DNA of 64,000 nucleotides, from assembly GCA_903885565.1 (NCBI GenBank), contig CAISJI010000098.1, positions 62,001 to 126,000 of the forward strand, written 5' to 3'. The notes beneath the pieces were generated by a model. The model saw only the letters and a list, made by a program, of their open reading frames with translations. It was not told the origin of the DNA and did no database searches. Both the position numbers and the translations under genes were made by a program. Source of the stretch: an uncultured Planctomycetaceae bacterium (lineage in GTDB: Bacteria; Planctomycetota; Planctomycetia; Pirellulales; UBA1268). This document shows, in pieces, positions 15,402 through 24,403 of the stretch. Positions within the stretch are counted from its first letter, which is position 1, and every line of letters starts with the position of its first letter.

Positions 15402-17927
15402 TCAGCGCCGTGCTTTGGTGTTGAATGCGTCGAGCGATACAAAGGCTGCGGCGAGGGCCGCCCGCGATAGCCCATCATCGTTGAAGATCATGCCTGTCAC
15501 GGTGCGCGCGGTGGATGAGAGCAGGGCCTTGCTTGGCGACGACAGAGAGATTGAGAACGTTTCGTTCCCCTCCTTCACCCGGTCGCCGAGCACCCATACG
15601 TTTGCCGTGGCGGTCCGCTGGCCAGGTTTGAACGTGGCGGTGCCAGAGGCGGCGACGTAGTCGCGGCCCGCGCTCGCGCTGCCATTGGCGGTCGACCAGC
15701 GCACCGTCACGGTTTCGGTCGCTGCAGCCGACAACGAGATCGTGAACGAGATCAGTCGCCGGCCGGTATTCCCTTCCATGATGGCGGCCGAGGCGATGCT
15801 CACCACCGGTGCCACCACAACATCATCGCTGGTAATGGAAACCATGCCGCTGATGGCTGGTCCGGCCTGATAGCCCTGTCCCGCCGCAAGCGTGAGTGTC
15901 ACGCTCTCTGCCGGTTCCACTGCGGCGTCGTCGATCGGCAGGAGCGAGACATCGGCGGTGCTTGCGCCGGCGGCAAACGTCGCGGTACCAGAGAGCGGCT
16001 CGTAGTCGCTGCCGGCCGTCGCCGTGCCGCCAATCGCGTAGCTCACGGAGAGCGGGGCATTGAGATCGCCGCCGGTGCGTGTGAAGCGAATCGTACCCCG
16101 ATCGCGGCCAGCCTCCGCTGCAGCGCCATCGAGGGCCGAGACCGTTACGACGGCAGGAGTGGGGAGGGGCGTCGACTGCCAGAGCGAGCCGTCCGCCGCC
16201 GCAACGACGGCGTTGTAGCGGTAGGCCGTGGCCAACGGTTCGTCCATTCGATGGAGTTTTGCGAAATCACCCCAAGGGGTCGCGCCCGCCTGGCCGGTGA
16301 ACTGGAAGTCGAGATAGAGATCCATCCCTGCGGCGTCGAGGGCCCTGAGGTAGTCACGCTCGATCGCGCCCATCCGGGGATCGTTGGCCGCCGCGTAGAA
16401 GGCGGCTTGATAGGGAGCGTTGCGGCCATCCATGTGCGGTCCCCCCTCGTAGGCGACCAGCTTGATGTCGCGGCCGAGCGTGGCGGCCCAGGTGTCGGCG
16501 AGGCGCTGGTGGTTGCGCACCCAGCCCACCGCTTCGGCGACGGCGTTCTGCGAGTCGGCCAGAATTTGGTCAACCGTGGTGGCCGCCGTGTAGGAGGCAC
16601 GCTGAGCGTCGCTGGGACTGAAATAGGGGGCGACGGCAAGTGCGTCGAATGAGCCGTCCATGCTCGTGACAATCCGATTGGTGACCCAGTCGTTGGCCGC
16701 CCAGCCGCCGGCCACACGCACGAGACGACTGGCCTGACCGGAAAAAACGTCCGACCAGATGTCGAGATCGCGTTTCGCCTCGCGGCCGGCGACCTGCCAG
16801 TTGTCGAGCCCGACATTCTGCGGCAGTCGCGTCTGCTCAGTCACCCATTGGGAGGCTTCGAAGCCCCAGCCGTAGTTCCAGATCTCGTTCGACCATTCGA
16901 CATAGGCTTTGCGGCCCGGCTCCAGATGGTCGCGGACGTAGGTGGCAAAGTTGCGCACGAACGAGTCGTCGGCCATGTGCGGCATGTTGAACCAGGCATC
17001 GGCATCGAGATCGTTGGCCAGTTGCACCATGTATTCCACCGACATGCCGTTGGCCAGCGGTTCGCTGGGGGAGCCCTGGCTGCCCGATCCCTGCCGGATG
17101 TCATTGGCATTCCGCCGGTCGGCCCAGGTACGGATATCGGAGGTGTTGGTCTCCTGCATGCCCATGAAACGCAGCGTGCCAAAGGGCTGGAGCCGCTGGA
17201 GAAAGAGGGGATGAAACGGCGAGGAATCGGCCCCGGGCTGCCAGCGCTGTCCGGCGAAGCTCGTGCCTTCCCAGGCTGGCATCCAGACATGGAAGTTGCG
17301 GGCAGGATCGGCCGGGCTTGTCTCCTCGATCCGCATGAAGATGCCGCCGTTGCCCGGAGTCACCTGCAGATCGGCGAACATGCGGCCCTCGGCCGTGCGG
17401 CCGGTGGCAACGGTGCGGGCGTCGAAGCCGAACGTCACGACCCCCGTGCCATCCCACTCGGCATGGTAGATGCCGCCGGGGTAGGCGCCGTCGAGATCGC
17501 GAAACATGAGCGTGCCCGCCATCTGCCGCAGCGTCTGGCCGCTGGCATTGACCCGGCTGGTGAGCATGGTGGGGTTGCCGTTGGCATCGACAGGCACCGG
17601 ATTGGTGGCGCCCACATCCCAGGCGATCGCCCCGGTGGCGGTGTTGAGTTCCTGGGTGATCCAGCCGCGCGAGGCCTGAAAGGCATCGGTGAACGTCCAG
17701 GCGGGGGACCAGTCGACGATATTCTCCAGATTCATGCCCACCTGCATGTGCTGGCTGTCTGCTGCCATCAGGGCCCGCGGCTCGAGTTGCTCGAGGCCGA
17801 CTGAGCAGGCTGTCGACCGCCGGCTGGCGGCTTTCCGTCGCCGGGACGTCACCCTCACGCCGGTGCATTTTGCAGCACTGGCCGGAGCGTTTTTGTACAG
17901 GCGGCCAAACAGGAAATTCAGTGGCAT
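15402..17927 (-). CDS. Exoprotein: LEPR-type N-terminus, GH-A-like barrel, two Calx-beta domains
   Basis: The product has 841 residues. The N-terminus is basic and carries LEQLEPRALMAA, the planctomycetal LEPR-type motif seen in secreted giant proteins. Residues to about 540 look like a clan GH-A glycoside hydrolase: YVEWSNEIWN contains an Asn-Glu pair with E348 as candidate acid/base, and VAYEGGPH gives E494 as candidate nucleophile. The C-terminal third has two Calx-beta domains (GTIRFTRTGGDLNAPLSVSYAIGGTATAGSDY and ETVTVRWSTANGSASAGRDYVAASGTATFKPG), a calcium-linked adhesion fold. The start at 17927 (MPLNFLFG) is chosen over an upstream frame to 18029. A polysaccharide-active surface enzyme is inferred, not shown. 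Confidence 0.75.
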   Translation of the reverse strand: MPLNFLFGRLYKNAPASAAKCTGVRVTSRRRKAASRRSTACSVGLEQLEPRALMAADSQHMQVGMNLENIVDWSPAWTFTDAFQASRGWITQELNTATGAIAWDVGATNPVPVDANGNPTMLTSRVNASGQTLRQMAGTLMFRDLDGAYPGGIYHAEWDGTGVVTFGFDARTVATGRTAEGRMFADLQVTPGNGGIFMRIEETSPADPARNFHVWMPAWEGTSFAGQRWQPGADSSPFHPLFLQRLQPFGTLRFMGMQETNTSDIRTWADRRNANDIRQGSGSQGSPSEPLANGMSVEYMVQLANDLDADAWFNMPHMADDSFVRNFATYVRDHLEPGRKAYVEWSNEIWNYGWGFEASQWVTEQTRLPQNVGLDNWQVAGREAKRDLDIWSDVFSGQASRLVRVAGGWAANDWVTNRIVTSMDGSFDALAVAPYFSPSDAQRASYTAATTVDQILADSQNAVAEAVGWVRNHQRLADTWAATLGRDIKLVAYEGGPHMDGRNAPYQAAFYAAANDPRMGAIERDYLRALDAAGMDLYLDFQFTGQAGATPWGDFAKLHRMDEPLATAYRYNAVVAAADGSLWQSTPLPTPAVVTVSALDGAAAEAGRDRGTIRFTRTGGDLNAPLSVSYAIGGTATAGSDYEPLSGTATFAAGASTADVSLLPIDDAAVEPAESVTLTLAAGQGYQAGPAISGMVSITSDDVVVAPVVSIASAAIMEGNTGRRLISFTISLSAAATETVTVRWSTANGSASAGRDYVAASGTATFKPGQRTATANVWVLGDRVKEGNETFSISLSSPSKALLSSTARTVTGMIFNDDGLSRAALAAAFVSLDAFNTKARR

Positions 17928-18197
17928 GGCAACAATCCCTTTCACGCTGCGGCTGGAAAGAACTTCCGGGGCCGGATCGGCAAACGAACGGACCCCTCGA
18001 AAAGCTGTCGTAAGCAAGCGGCGTGCCAAAAAAAGGGGGAGCCCAGATAATTTGGTGCGGGATGAAGTTTGCTGGGAAACCCCGGTGTATTGTGCCCGCG
18101 CGAGGCCTTGGATAGAACGGCCTCGGGAAGGGTTGGTGGTCCGGCCGGGGTTTGAATTCCGGCCTACTCTGCCCTGGAAGGCTTAAGGAGGGGTGCA

Positions 18198-19268
18198 ATG
18201 GCAACGGTGGCTCGTGCGGCGGCAGGATTCTTTTCAGGGTTGGTCGGCGGCCGAAGGTGGTTGCTGGCGGGCCTCACTATGGCGCTTGGCATGGCAGTCG
18301 TCGGGGGCTGCAGCGGCAAGACCGAGCCCGGCCGGCCGGCGGCGGCCACGCCGGCAAACGCTCCAGCCACTCAGTCGCGGGGCACGATCGGCGTTTCGCT
18401 GCTCACGCTCGACAATCCCTTCTTCAAGGTGATTGGGGATGCGATCGCAGCCACCGGCTCCGCTCAGGGCTACCAGACGCTCGTTGTCAGCGCTGAAAAA
18501 GATGTGGCCCGGCAGGGAAATCAGGTGAAGGACTTCATCGTGCGGAAGGTGTCGGCGATTGTGCTGAGCCCCTGCGATTCCAAGGCGATCGGGCCGGTGA
18601 TTGCCGAGGCGAACGCGGCGGGGATTCCGGTCTTCACGGTCGATATTCCCTACCGCGGCACCGATGCCAAGGTGGTCACGCAGGTCGCCACCGATAATTT
18701 TGGCGGCGGCCGCGAGGCGGCCCGGGCGATGATCGAGGCCCTCGGCAGCAGCGGCGGCAAGGTGGCAATCCTTCATTTCAAACAGGCCGAATCGTGCCTG
18801 CTCCGCGTCAACGGTTTTCGCGAAGCGATTACAGCTCACAACAACGCGCTCCCCTCCGGCCCCAATGAAGCCAAGTTGATCGAGATTGTCGCGGAACTCG
18901 AAAGCAATGCGGCCCGCGACACCGGCTACAAAGCGGCCGAGGATGTGCTGCAGGCCCATCCCGATCTGCGCGGCATCTTCGCGATCAACGATCCGGCGGC
19001 GCTGGGCGCCTGCGGAGCGATTGAGAAGGCGGGCAAGGCTGGGCAGATTGTGGTCGTTGGCTTCGACGGACAGCCGGAGGGAAAGCAGGCGATTCGCGAG
19101 GGGAAGATCTACGCCGATCCGGTCCAGTTTCCGGAGAAAATGGGGGAGCAGGTGGTCGATGCAATTATCCGGCACTCTCGTGGCGAGGAACTCCCCGCGG
19201 AAACGCTGATCCCCACCAGTCTCTACCGCAAGGCTGATGCCGAGCAGGAACTGCAGACTGCCCGCTGA
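18198..19268 (+). CDS. Sugar-type ABC transporter substrate-binding lipoprotein (RbsB-like)
   Basis: This 356-residue protein is a type I periplasmic binding protein of the ribose/galactose/inositol class. A hydrophobic leader ends in a lipobox with C38 (MAVVGGC), so it is probably anchored to a membrane. The mature part begins with the classic GTIGVSLLTLDNPFFKVIGDAI, then VSAIVLSPCDSKAIGPVIAEANAAGIPVFTVD, and later GIFAINDPAALGACGAIEKAG and IVVVGFDGQPEGKQAIREGKI, all hallmark segments. It is the first gene of an apparent five-gene operon with a shikimate-dehydrogenase-like gene, a mutarotase-like gene, the ATPase and the permease. The ligand is unknown. AAGGAGG at 18184 precedes the ATG. Confidence 0.93.
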   Translation: MATVARAAAGFFSGLVGGRRWLLAGLTMALGMAVVGGCSGKTEPGRPAAATPANAPATQSRGTIGVSLLTLDNPFFKVIGDAIAATGSAQGYQTLVVSAEKDVARQGNQVKDFIVRKVSAIVLSPCDSKAIGPVIAEANAAGIPVFTVDIPYRGTDAKVVTQVATDNFGGGREAARAMIEALGSSGGKVAILHFKQAESCLLRVNGFREAITAHNNALPSGPNEAKLIEIVAELESNAARDTGYKAAEDVLQAHPDLRGIFAINDPAALGACGAIEKAGKAGQIVVVGFDGQPEGKQAIREGKIYADPVQFPEKMGEQVVDAIIRHSRGEELPAETLIPTSLYRKADAEQELQTAR

Positions 19269-19309
19269 ATTTCGCGCTCTCCCCTCCCCTTTGTTTGGAA
19301 CCGCTCCTC

Positions 19310-20161
19310 ATGCCTCAGCCTGCTGATTTCTGTCCGTCGCTTGTCGGAAGCATGTCGCAGGGGGCGGCGGGCAATCCGACCGTGGCGATGGTCGAGGCTG
19401 CCTTCCGGCAGGATGCCCTTCCCTGGCGGTACATCAATATGGAGGTGCGCCCGGAGGATCTGGCCGCGGCGGTGCAAGGGGCCAAGGCGCTCGGATTCCG
19501 GGGATTCAATCTCAGCATGCCGCACAAGGTGACGGTGATTCCGCTGCTCGATGGTCTGGCCGAATCGGCGGCCGTGATCGGGGCGGTCAACTGCGTCGTG
19601 GCACGCGACGGCCGCTGGATCGGCGAAAACACCGATGGCCAGGGCTTTCTCGCCTCGCTCAAGGAAGTGATCGATCCGCGAGGCCGGGAGATTGTGCTCT
19701 TCGGGGCGGGTGGGGCCGCGCGGGCGGTGGCGGTGGAACTGGCGCTGGCCGGCGCGAAAAAAATCATCATCGTTAACCGCTCCCCCACGCGGGGAGCGGA
19801 GCTGGTGACAATGCTCCGCGAGCGGACGGCCGCCGCAGCGGAACTGGTGGAATGGCGGGGCGACTATGCCGTGCCGGAATCGGCCGCTGTGGTGGTCAAC
19901 TGCACATCAATCGGCCTTTATGATGCCGCTGCCCGCCTGCCGGTCGTGGCGGAATCGCTGCGGCCGGGGATGGTGGTGGCAGATGTCGTCTTCAGCCCGG
20001 CACAGACGCATTTTCTGAAGACGGCGGCGGCCCGCGGCTGTACCGTGGTGGACGGGCTCGGCATGCTTGTCAATCAGGGAGTGATCGGCGTACGGCATTG
20101 GACGGGCGTGTCGCCCGACGTGGGCTCGATGCGCAGGGCGCTAGAACAGGCACTGGCCTAG
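19310..20161 (+). CDS. Shikimate/quinate dehydrogenase-family protein in an ABC-transporter operon
   Basis: The protein has 283 residues with the AroE fold order: an N-terminal substrate domain with NLSMPHK (the Lys is the catalytic residue of NxTxPHK), GAVNCVV and GENTDGQGF (with the family Asp), then a Rossmann domain with VLFGAGGAARAVAVELALAGAKKIIIVNRSP, whose NR points to NADP-type binding. The C-terminus has VDGLGMLVNQG, also typical. The first Ser/Thr position of the substrate site is Ser. Lying between sugar-ABC genes rather than aromatic-biosynthesis genes suggests a catabolic dehydrogenase for a quinate- or cyclitol-like compound (inference); housekeeping AroE is the alternative. A TTG at 19295 is an alternative start. 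Confidence 0.85.
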   Translation: MPQPADFCPSLVGSMSQGAAGNPTVAMVEAAFRQDALPWRYINMEVRPEDLAAAVQGAKALGFRGFNLSMPHKVTVIPLLDGLAESAAVIGAVNCVVARDGRWIGENTDGQGFLASLKEVIDPRGREIVLFGAGGAARAVAVELALAGAKKIIIVNRSPTRGAELVTMLRERTAAAAELVEWRGDYAVPESAAVVVNCTSIGLYDAAARLPVVAESLRPGMVVADVVFSPAQTHFLKTAAARGCTVVDGLGMLVNQGVIGVRHWTGVSPDVGSMRRALEQALA

Positions 20162-20217
20162 GCCTTTCCAATAAAAAGACACTGTTCTCAAGGGACATTT
20201 TTTAGGAGATGGAGCAA

Positions 20218-21462
20218 ATGCACATGGCACATCGAACGGCCGGAATCGAATGGATAGCGACTGGCTGCCTGCTGCTTTCGGGCCTGCAGGCAGTGGTGGC
20301 GGCGGAGCCGGCAGGCACGCTCGAAACAATCGACGCACAGCCCTCCTGGCGGCTCGCGACCAAGCAGGTGCGCCTGGCGATCACGCAGCGTGGCGGCCAC
20401 ATGGCGCCGGTTGAATTTCTGGCCGACACCGCCGAGCCGGTGCAGCCCTACCACATCAGTCCGTGGCAAAACGAAAAGCTTCCGCTCGATGTGCCGGTGC
20501 TCGTGCCGCTGCGGGGCGACTGGTTCTGCGTGCCATTCGGTGGCAATGGCACCCCTTTCAAGGGCGAAACCCATCCGCCGCACGGCGAGATCGCCGGGGC
20601 CGAGTGGAGCTTTGTGAAAGGGGGCTCCGACGCTGCCAAGGGGATTCACTCGCTGACGCTGGAGTGTGCCACCCGGGCACGGCCGGGCAAGATTCGCAAG
20701 GAACTCTTCCTGGTCGATGGCCACAACGTCGTCTATTCCGCCAACTCTGTCGAGGGCTTCGCCGGGCCAGCGCCCTGCGGCCACCATGCCACGCTCGCCA
20801 TGCCGGAGGCCGAGGGGGTGTTTCGGATCGCCACCAGCCCGATTCAGTTTGGCATGACCTGCCCGGGCGTGTTCAGCGATCCGGCCAAGCGGGAGTATCA
20901 GTCGTTTGCCTCGGGCGCCCGCTTCAGCGATCTGAAGAAGGTGCCGCTGCAGTTCAAGGATGCCCCCGATGCCGACGTCACCCGGCTGCCGGCCCGCCGC
21001 GGCTATGCTGATCTGCTGCAGGTGGTCAACGTGCCGGAGGGAACCGCCTGGACCGCCGCCACGCGCACCGACAAAAACTGGCTCTGGTTCGCGCTCAAGG
21101 ATCCCAAGGTGCTGCGCTCGACCGTGTTTTGGATTGAAAACGGCGGTCGCCACGGCAGCCCCTGGAACGGCCGCAACAACTGCCTCGGCATGGAGGATGT
21201 GACCGCGCTGTTTGCCGAAGGATTGGCCCCCTCGGCGGCGCCGAACGTGCTCTCTGAGCAGGGCGTGCCGACGGTGCTGGAATTCTCCGCCACGAAGCCG
21301 ACCACTGTGCGTTATATCCAGGGAGTAACGCGCGTGCCGGCCGGATTCGGCCAGGTGCAGAAGGTGGAGTTTGCGCCCGGCAAGGCGACGTTCATCGGCG
21401 AGCAGGGTGCGCGGGTGGACGTGCCAGTGCGGCATGAATTCCTGGCGACCGGAAACCTCTGA
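20218..21462 (+). CDS. Secreted protein with mutarotase-like features, unknown function
   Basis: This 414-residue protein has a signal peptide (IEWIATGCLLLSGLQAVVAAEP). The mature part begins with a beta-rich segment LATKQVRLAITQRGGHMAPVEF, contains THPPHGEIAGAEWSF and APCGHHATLAMPE, and continues with many short strands. The HG/HH pattern and all-beta character resemble galactose-mutarotase-like (aldose epimerase superfamily) folds, but I cannot name a family. AGGAG at 20204-20208 touches an ATG at 20209; the ATG at 20218 has better spacing and is preferred. It belongs to the ABC operon, which suggests action on the imported sugar before or during uptake (inference). Confidence 0.65.
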   Translation: MHMAHRTAGIEWIATGCLLLSGLQAVVAAEPAGTLETIDAQPSWRLATKQVRLAITQRGGHMAPVEFLADTAEPVQPYHISPWQNEKLPLDVPVLVPLRGDWFCVPFGGNGTPFKGETHPPHGEIAGAEWSFVKGGSDAAKGIHSLTLECATRARPGKIRKELFLVDGHNVVYSANSVEGFAGPAPCGHHATLAMPEAEGVFRIATSPIQFGMTCPGVFSDPAKREYQSFASGARFSDLKKVPLQFKDAPDADVTRLPARRGYADLLQVVNVPEGTAWTAATRTDKNWLWFALKDPKVLRSTVFWIENGGRHGSPWNGRNNCLGMEDVTALFAEGLAPSAAPNVLSEQGVPTVLEFSATKPTTVRYIQGVTRVPAGFGQVQKVEFAPGKATFIGEQGARVDVPVRHEFLATGNL

Positions 21463-21467
21463 GCAGT

Positions 21468-23030
21468 GTGTCGGGTATCCCCGGGGAACATGCAGTGCTG
21501 ACTGGCAAGGACGATACGGGGGCGCGTCGGCAGCACGCCGCGCCTCTGTTGGAGATGCGGGGGATCCAGAAATCGTTTCCGGGCGTGCGGGCGCTGCGGG
21601 GAGTTGATCTGACTCTCGGCGCCGGAGAGGTGCTGGCGCTGGTGGTGGAGAATGGCGCCGGCAAGAGCACACTGATGAAGATTCTTGGCGGGGCACAGCG
21701 GCCCGAGGCGGGCCGAATTTTCATCTCTGGAAATGAGCTGGCCATCCGCGGCCCGCAGGATGCCCGGCGGGCCGGCGTGGCGGTGATCTATCAGGAGTTC
21801 AATCTCGTGCCGGCGCTCGGCGCCGCCGACAACATCTTCCTCGGGCAGGAACTGGTGCGCGGGGCCGGCCGGCTGGGCTGGATCGATCGGGCCCGGCAGC
21901 GTCAGCAGGTCGATCAGCTCCTCGCCCGCCTCTCGCTGTCGATCGACCCGCTGGTTCCCTGCCGGGAGCTTTCCGTGGCGCAGCAGCAGGGAGTGGAGAT
22001 CGCCAAGGCGCTGGTCGCCGGAGCCCGCATCCTCGTGATGGATGAACCGACGGCGGCCCTGACGGCGCCCGAGGTGGAGGCGCTCCATGCCGTGATCCGC
22101 GATCTGAGCCGGGCGGGGGTCGGAATCATTTATGTGAGCCACAGGTTGGAGGAGATTGCCCAGATCTGCCACCGGGTGATGGTGCTCCGCGATGGCGGCA
22201 ATGTTGGCGAGGCACCCACGGCGGAGGTGGGCCGGGCCGATCTGATCCGGATGATGGTGGGCCGGGAGCTGACCGAGGAATTTCCCCGGCGACACGTGCG
22301 GCCGGGTGCACCGCGGCTGGTGGTGGAGGGGCTCTGCCGGGGAAAGGCGGTGCAGAAAGTGTCGCTGGAGGTGCGGGCGGGGGAAGTGCTGGCGCTCACG
22401 GGGCTCGTCGGCTCGGGCCGCACTGAAACGCTCCGGCTGATCTTCGGTGCCGATCGCCGCTGGGCTGGTCGGATCACTCTCGACGGAAAGACGCTGGCGC
22501 TTGCCAGCCCGCGCGGGGCGATCGCGGCCGGAATCGGCTTGTTGCCCGAGGATCGCAAGACGCAGGGGCTGGTGCTCGGCCTCTCGGTGCGGAAAAATTT
22601 CGGGCTGCCCAACCTGCCGCGGCTGTCGCGCGGAGGCTTTGTGCGCCAGGGTGAGGAACGGCGGGCATGCACGGAATATATATCCACGCTGCAGATTCGC
22701 ACGCCGAGCAGCGAGACGGCTGTGCGGACGCTCTCAGGTGGAAATCAGCAGAAAGTGGTGCTGGCCAAATGGCTTGCCCGGGGCTGCGAGGTTTTATTGT
22801 TTGATGAGCCGACCCGCGGGGTCGATGTGGGCGCGAAGGTGGAGATCTATCAGCTCATCAATTCTCTCGCGGCCGAGGGGAAGGCGATCCTGATGGTGAG
22901 CTCCGATCTGCCGGAGGTGCTGGGCATGGCCGATCGGATTCTGGTGATGCACGATGGCCGGATCACCGGCGAGATTCCCGACGCCGCCCACGCCACGCAG
23001 GAGATGATCATGGAGCTGGCATTCGCATGA
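21468..23030 (+). CDS. Sugar ABC transporter ATPase, tandem-domain (RbsA/XylG-like)
   Basis: This 520-residue protein has two fused nucleotide-binding domains, as in the ribose/xylose/galactose importers. Domain 1: a Walker A that reads VENGAGKST with V60 where glycine is normal, signature LSVAQQQGVEIAKAL, Walker B ILVMDEPTAAL. Domain 2: the degenerate GLVGSGRTE typical of this family, signature LSGGNQQKVVLAKWL, Walker B VLLFDEPTRGVDVGAK. The N-terminus is uncertain because the start is a GTG five bases after the preceding stop; conserved sequence begins near residue 26. Its stop overlaps the permease start (ATGA), which indicates translational coupling. Confidence 0.93.
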   Translation: MSGIPGEHAVLTGKDDTGARRQHAAPLLEMRGIQKSFPGVRALRGVDLTLGAGEVLALVVENGAGKSTLMKILGGAQRPEAGRIFISGNELAIRGPQDARRAGVAVIYQEFNLVPALGAADNIFLGQELVRGAGRLGWIDRARQRQQVDQLLARLSLSIDPLVPCRELSVAQQQGVEIAKALVAGARILVMDEPTAALTAPEVEALHAVIRDLSRAGVGIIYVSHRLEEIAQICHRVMVLRDGGNVGEAPTAEVGRADLIRMMVGRELTEEFPRRHVRPGAPRLVVEGLCRGKAVQKVSLEVRAGEVLALTGLVGSGRTETLRLIFGADRRWAGRITLDGKTLALASPRGAIAAGIGLLPEDRKTQGLVLGLSVRKNFGLPNLPRLSRGGFVRQGEERRACTEYISTLQIRTPSSETAVRTLSGGNQQKVVLAKWLARGCEVLLFDEPTRGVDVGAKVEIYQLINSLAAEGKAILMVSSDLPEVLGMADRILVMHDGRITGEIPDAAHATQEMIMELAFA

Positions 23031-24397
23031 ACAGACAAGCCTTGTCAGCCCCCCGGAAGGTTCCTGGAGGAGCCCGTCCGCTTCGCGCCTTTCTGAGCGA
23101 GGCGGGGATGCTCTGGGTGTTGTTGGGGCTCTGTCTCCTCTTCACCGTGCTGACGTGGAGCGAGCAGCATCCCAGCGGGCCGGCCGCCGCCGATGCCCTG
23201 GCTGCCGATATCCTCCGGCAGTGCGGCAAGGCACCGCGGGTTTTGGTGGCGGTGCGCGAACAGCCCGACGATGCGGCCTTTGCCGCCCGGGTGGCGACCA
23301 GGCTCGCCGCCGCGGGAGCGACGGTGGTGGAGGTGGTGAAGGGGGAGCCGCGGGACGCTCGCGGTGCACTGGAGCGGGCGGCAGCCGGGGGGGGGCTGGA
23401 ATGCGTGGCTGTGAATTCGGCCAGTGCCGAGTGGCTGGTGTTTGCCGATCTGGCCCGCGACTATCCCGCGCTTGCCACCACGAAACTGCTGCAGCCCAAG
23501 TCGTATTTCTGGCCCAATTTTCTGAAAAGGGAGAATCTGCTCAACATCGCCAACCAGATCAGCGTCATCGCCATCCTCGCGATCGGAATGACGATGGTGA
23601 TCATCACCGGCGGGATCGATCTTTCGGTCGGCAGCCTGATCGCGCTGGCGTCAGTGACTGCGGCTGTGCTGGTGCGCGATCTGGCCGGCGGCGTGGAGGC
23701 GGGCCCGACCGGCATGCTGCTGGCGGGACTCGGCGGCATCGCCGTGGCGGCGGCAGCGGGAGCTTTTTCCGGGTTGATGATCGTCTGCTTTGGCATTCCC
23801 CCCTTTATCGCCACGCTGGCGATGATGCTCGTGGCCGGCGGAACGGCCTCGCTGCTGGCCCGGGGAGAGTCGGTCTACCAACTGCCAGACAGCTTCATGT
23901 GGCTGGGACGCGGCGCTGATTTTCTGGGGCTTCCCAACGCCGTGGTGCTGATGCTGCTGCTCTATTTTGTGGCCCATGTGGTGATGACGCGCATGACGCT
24001 CGGCCGCCATCTGCTGGCGCTGGGGGGCAACCGGGAGGCGGCCCGCCTCTCCGGCGTGCCGGTGTCGGCGGTGGTGTTACTGGCCTATGTGCTCTCGGGG
24101 GCGCTCGCCGGGCTGGGCGGGGTGGTGATGGCCTCGCAGCTGAAAAGCGGCTCCCCCAACTACGGGCAGATGTATGAGCTCTACACGATTGCCGCAGTGG
24201 TGGTGGGGGGCACGAGCCTGGCAGGCGGCGAGGGGAGCATGCTCGGCACCCTCGTCGGGGCGCTCATCATCGCCGTGATCCAAAACGGCATGAATCTGGT
24301 CGGGATCGAAAGCTACACGCAGCGTGTGGTGCTGGGCGCGGTGATCCTCGCGGCGGTTCTGCTCGACCGGCTCCGGCATCGCAACTGGGGCGGGTGA
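23027..24397 (+). CDS. Sugar ABC transporter permease (RbsC-like) with extracytoplasmic insertion
   Basis: This 456-residue integral membrane protein of the ribose-type importer family is about 120-130 residues longer than usual. TM1 is at about residues 28-44 (MLWVLLGLCLLFTVLTW). A soluble alpha/beta segment at about residues 46-158 follows, with RVLVAVREQPDDAAFAARVA and GGLECVAVNSASAEWLV, resembling one lobe of a type I binding protein. The normal family sequence resumes at WPNFLKRENLLNIANQISV, GMTMVIITGGIDLSVGS and AVVVGGTSLAGGEGSMLGTLVGA. It is the last gene of the operon and faces the aspartate-kinase operon tail to tail. Confidence 0.92.
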   Translation: MNRQALSAPRKVPGGARPLRAFLSEAGMLWVLLGLCLLFTVLTWSEQHPSGPAAADALAADILRQCGKAPRVLVAVREQPDDAAFAARVATRLAAAGATVVEVVKGEPRDARGALERAAAGGGLECVAVNSASAEWLVFADLARDYPALATTKLLQPKSYFWPNFLKRENLLNIANQISVIAILAIGMTMVIITGGIDLSVGSLIALASVTAAVLVRDLAGGVEAGPTGMLLAGLGGIAVAAAAGAFSGLMIVCFGIPPFIATLAMMLVAGGTASLLARGESVYQLPDSFMWLGRGADFLGLPNAVVLMLLLYFVAHVVMTRMTLGRHLLALGGNREAARLSGVPVSAVVLLAYVLSGALAGLGGVVMASQLKSGSPNYGQMYELYTIAAVVVGGTSLAGGEGSMLGTLVGALIIAVIQNGMNLVGIESYTQRVVLGAVILAAVLLDRLRHRNWGG

Positions 24398-24403
24398 ACC
24401 CCG

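Noticed and set aside
13767-15470. A 567-codon plus-strand frame inside the cytochrome gene
   Set aside because: It is antisense to a protein with clear CxxCH and propeller motifs and shows only low-complexity composition of its own.
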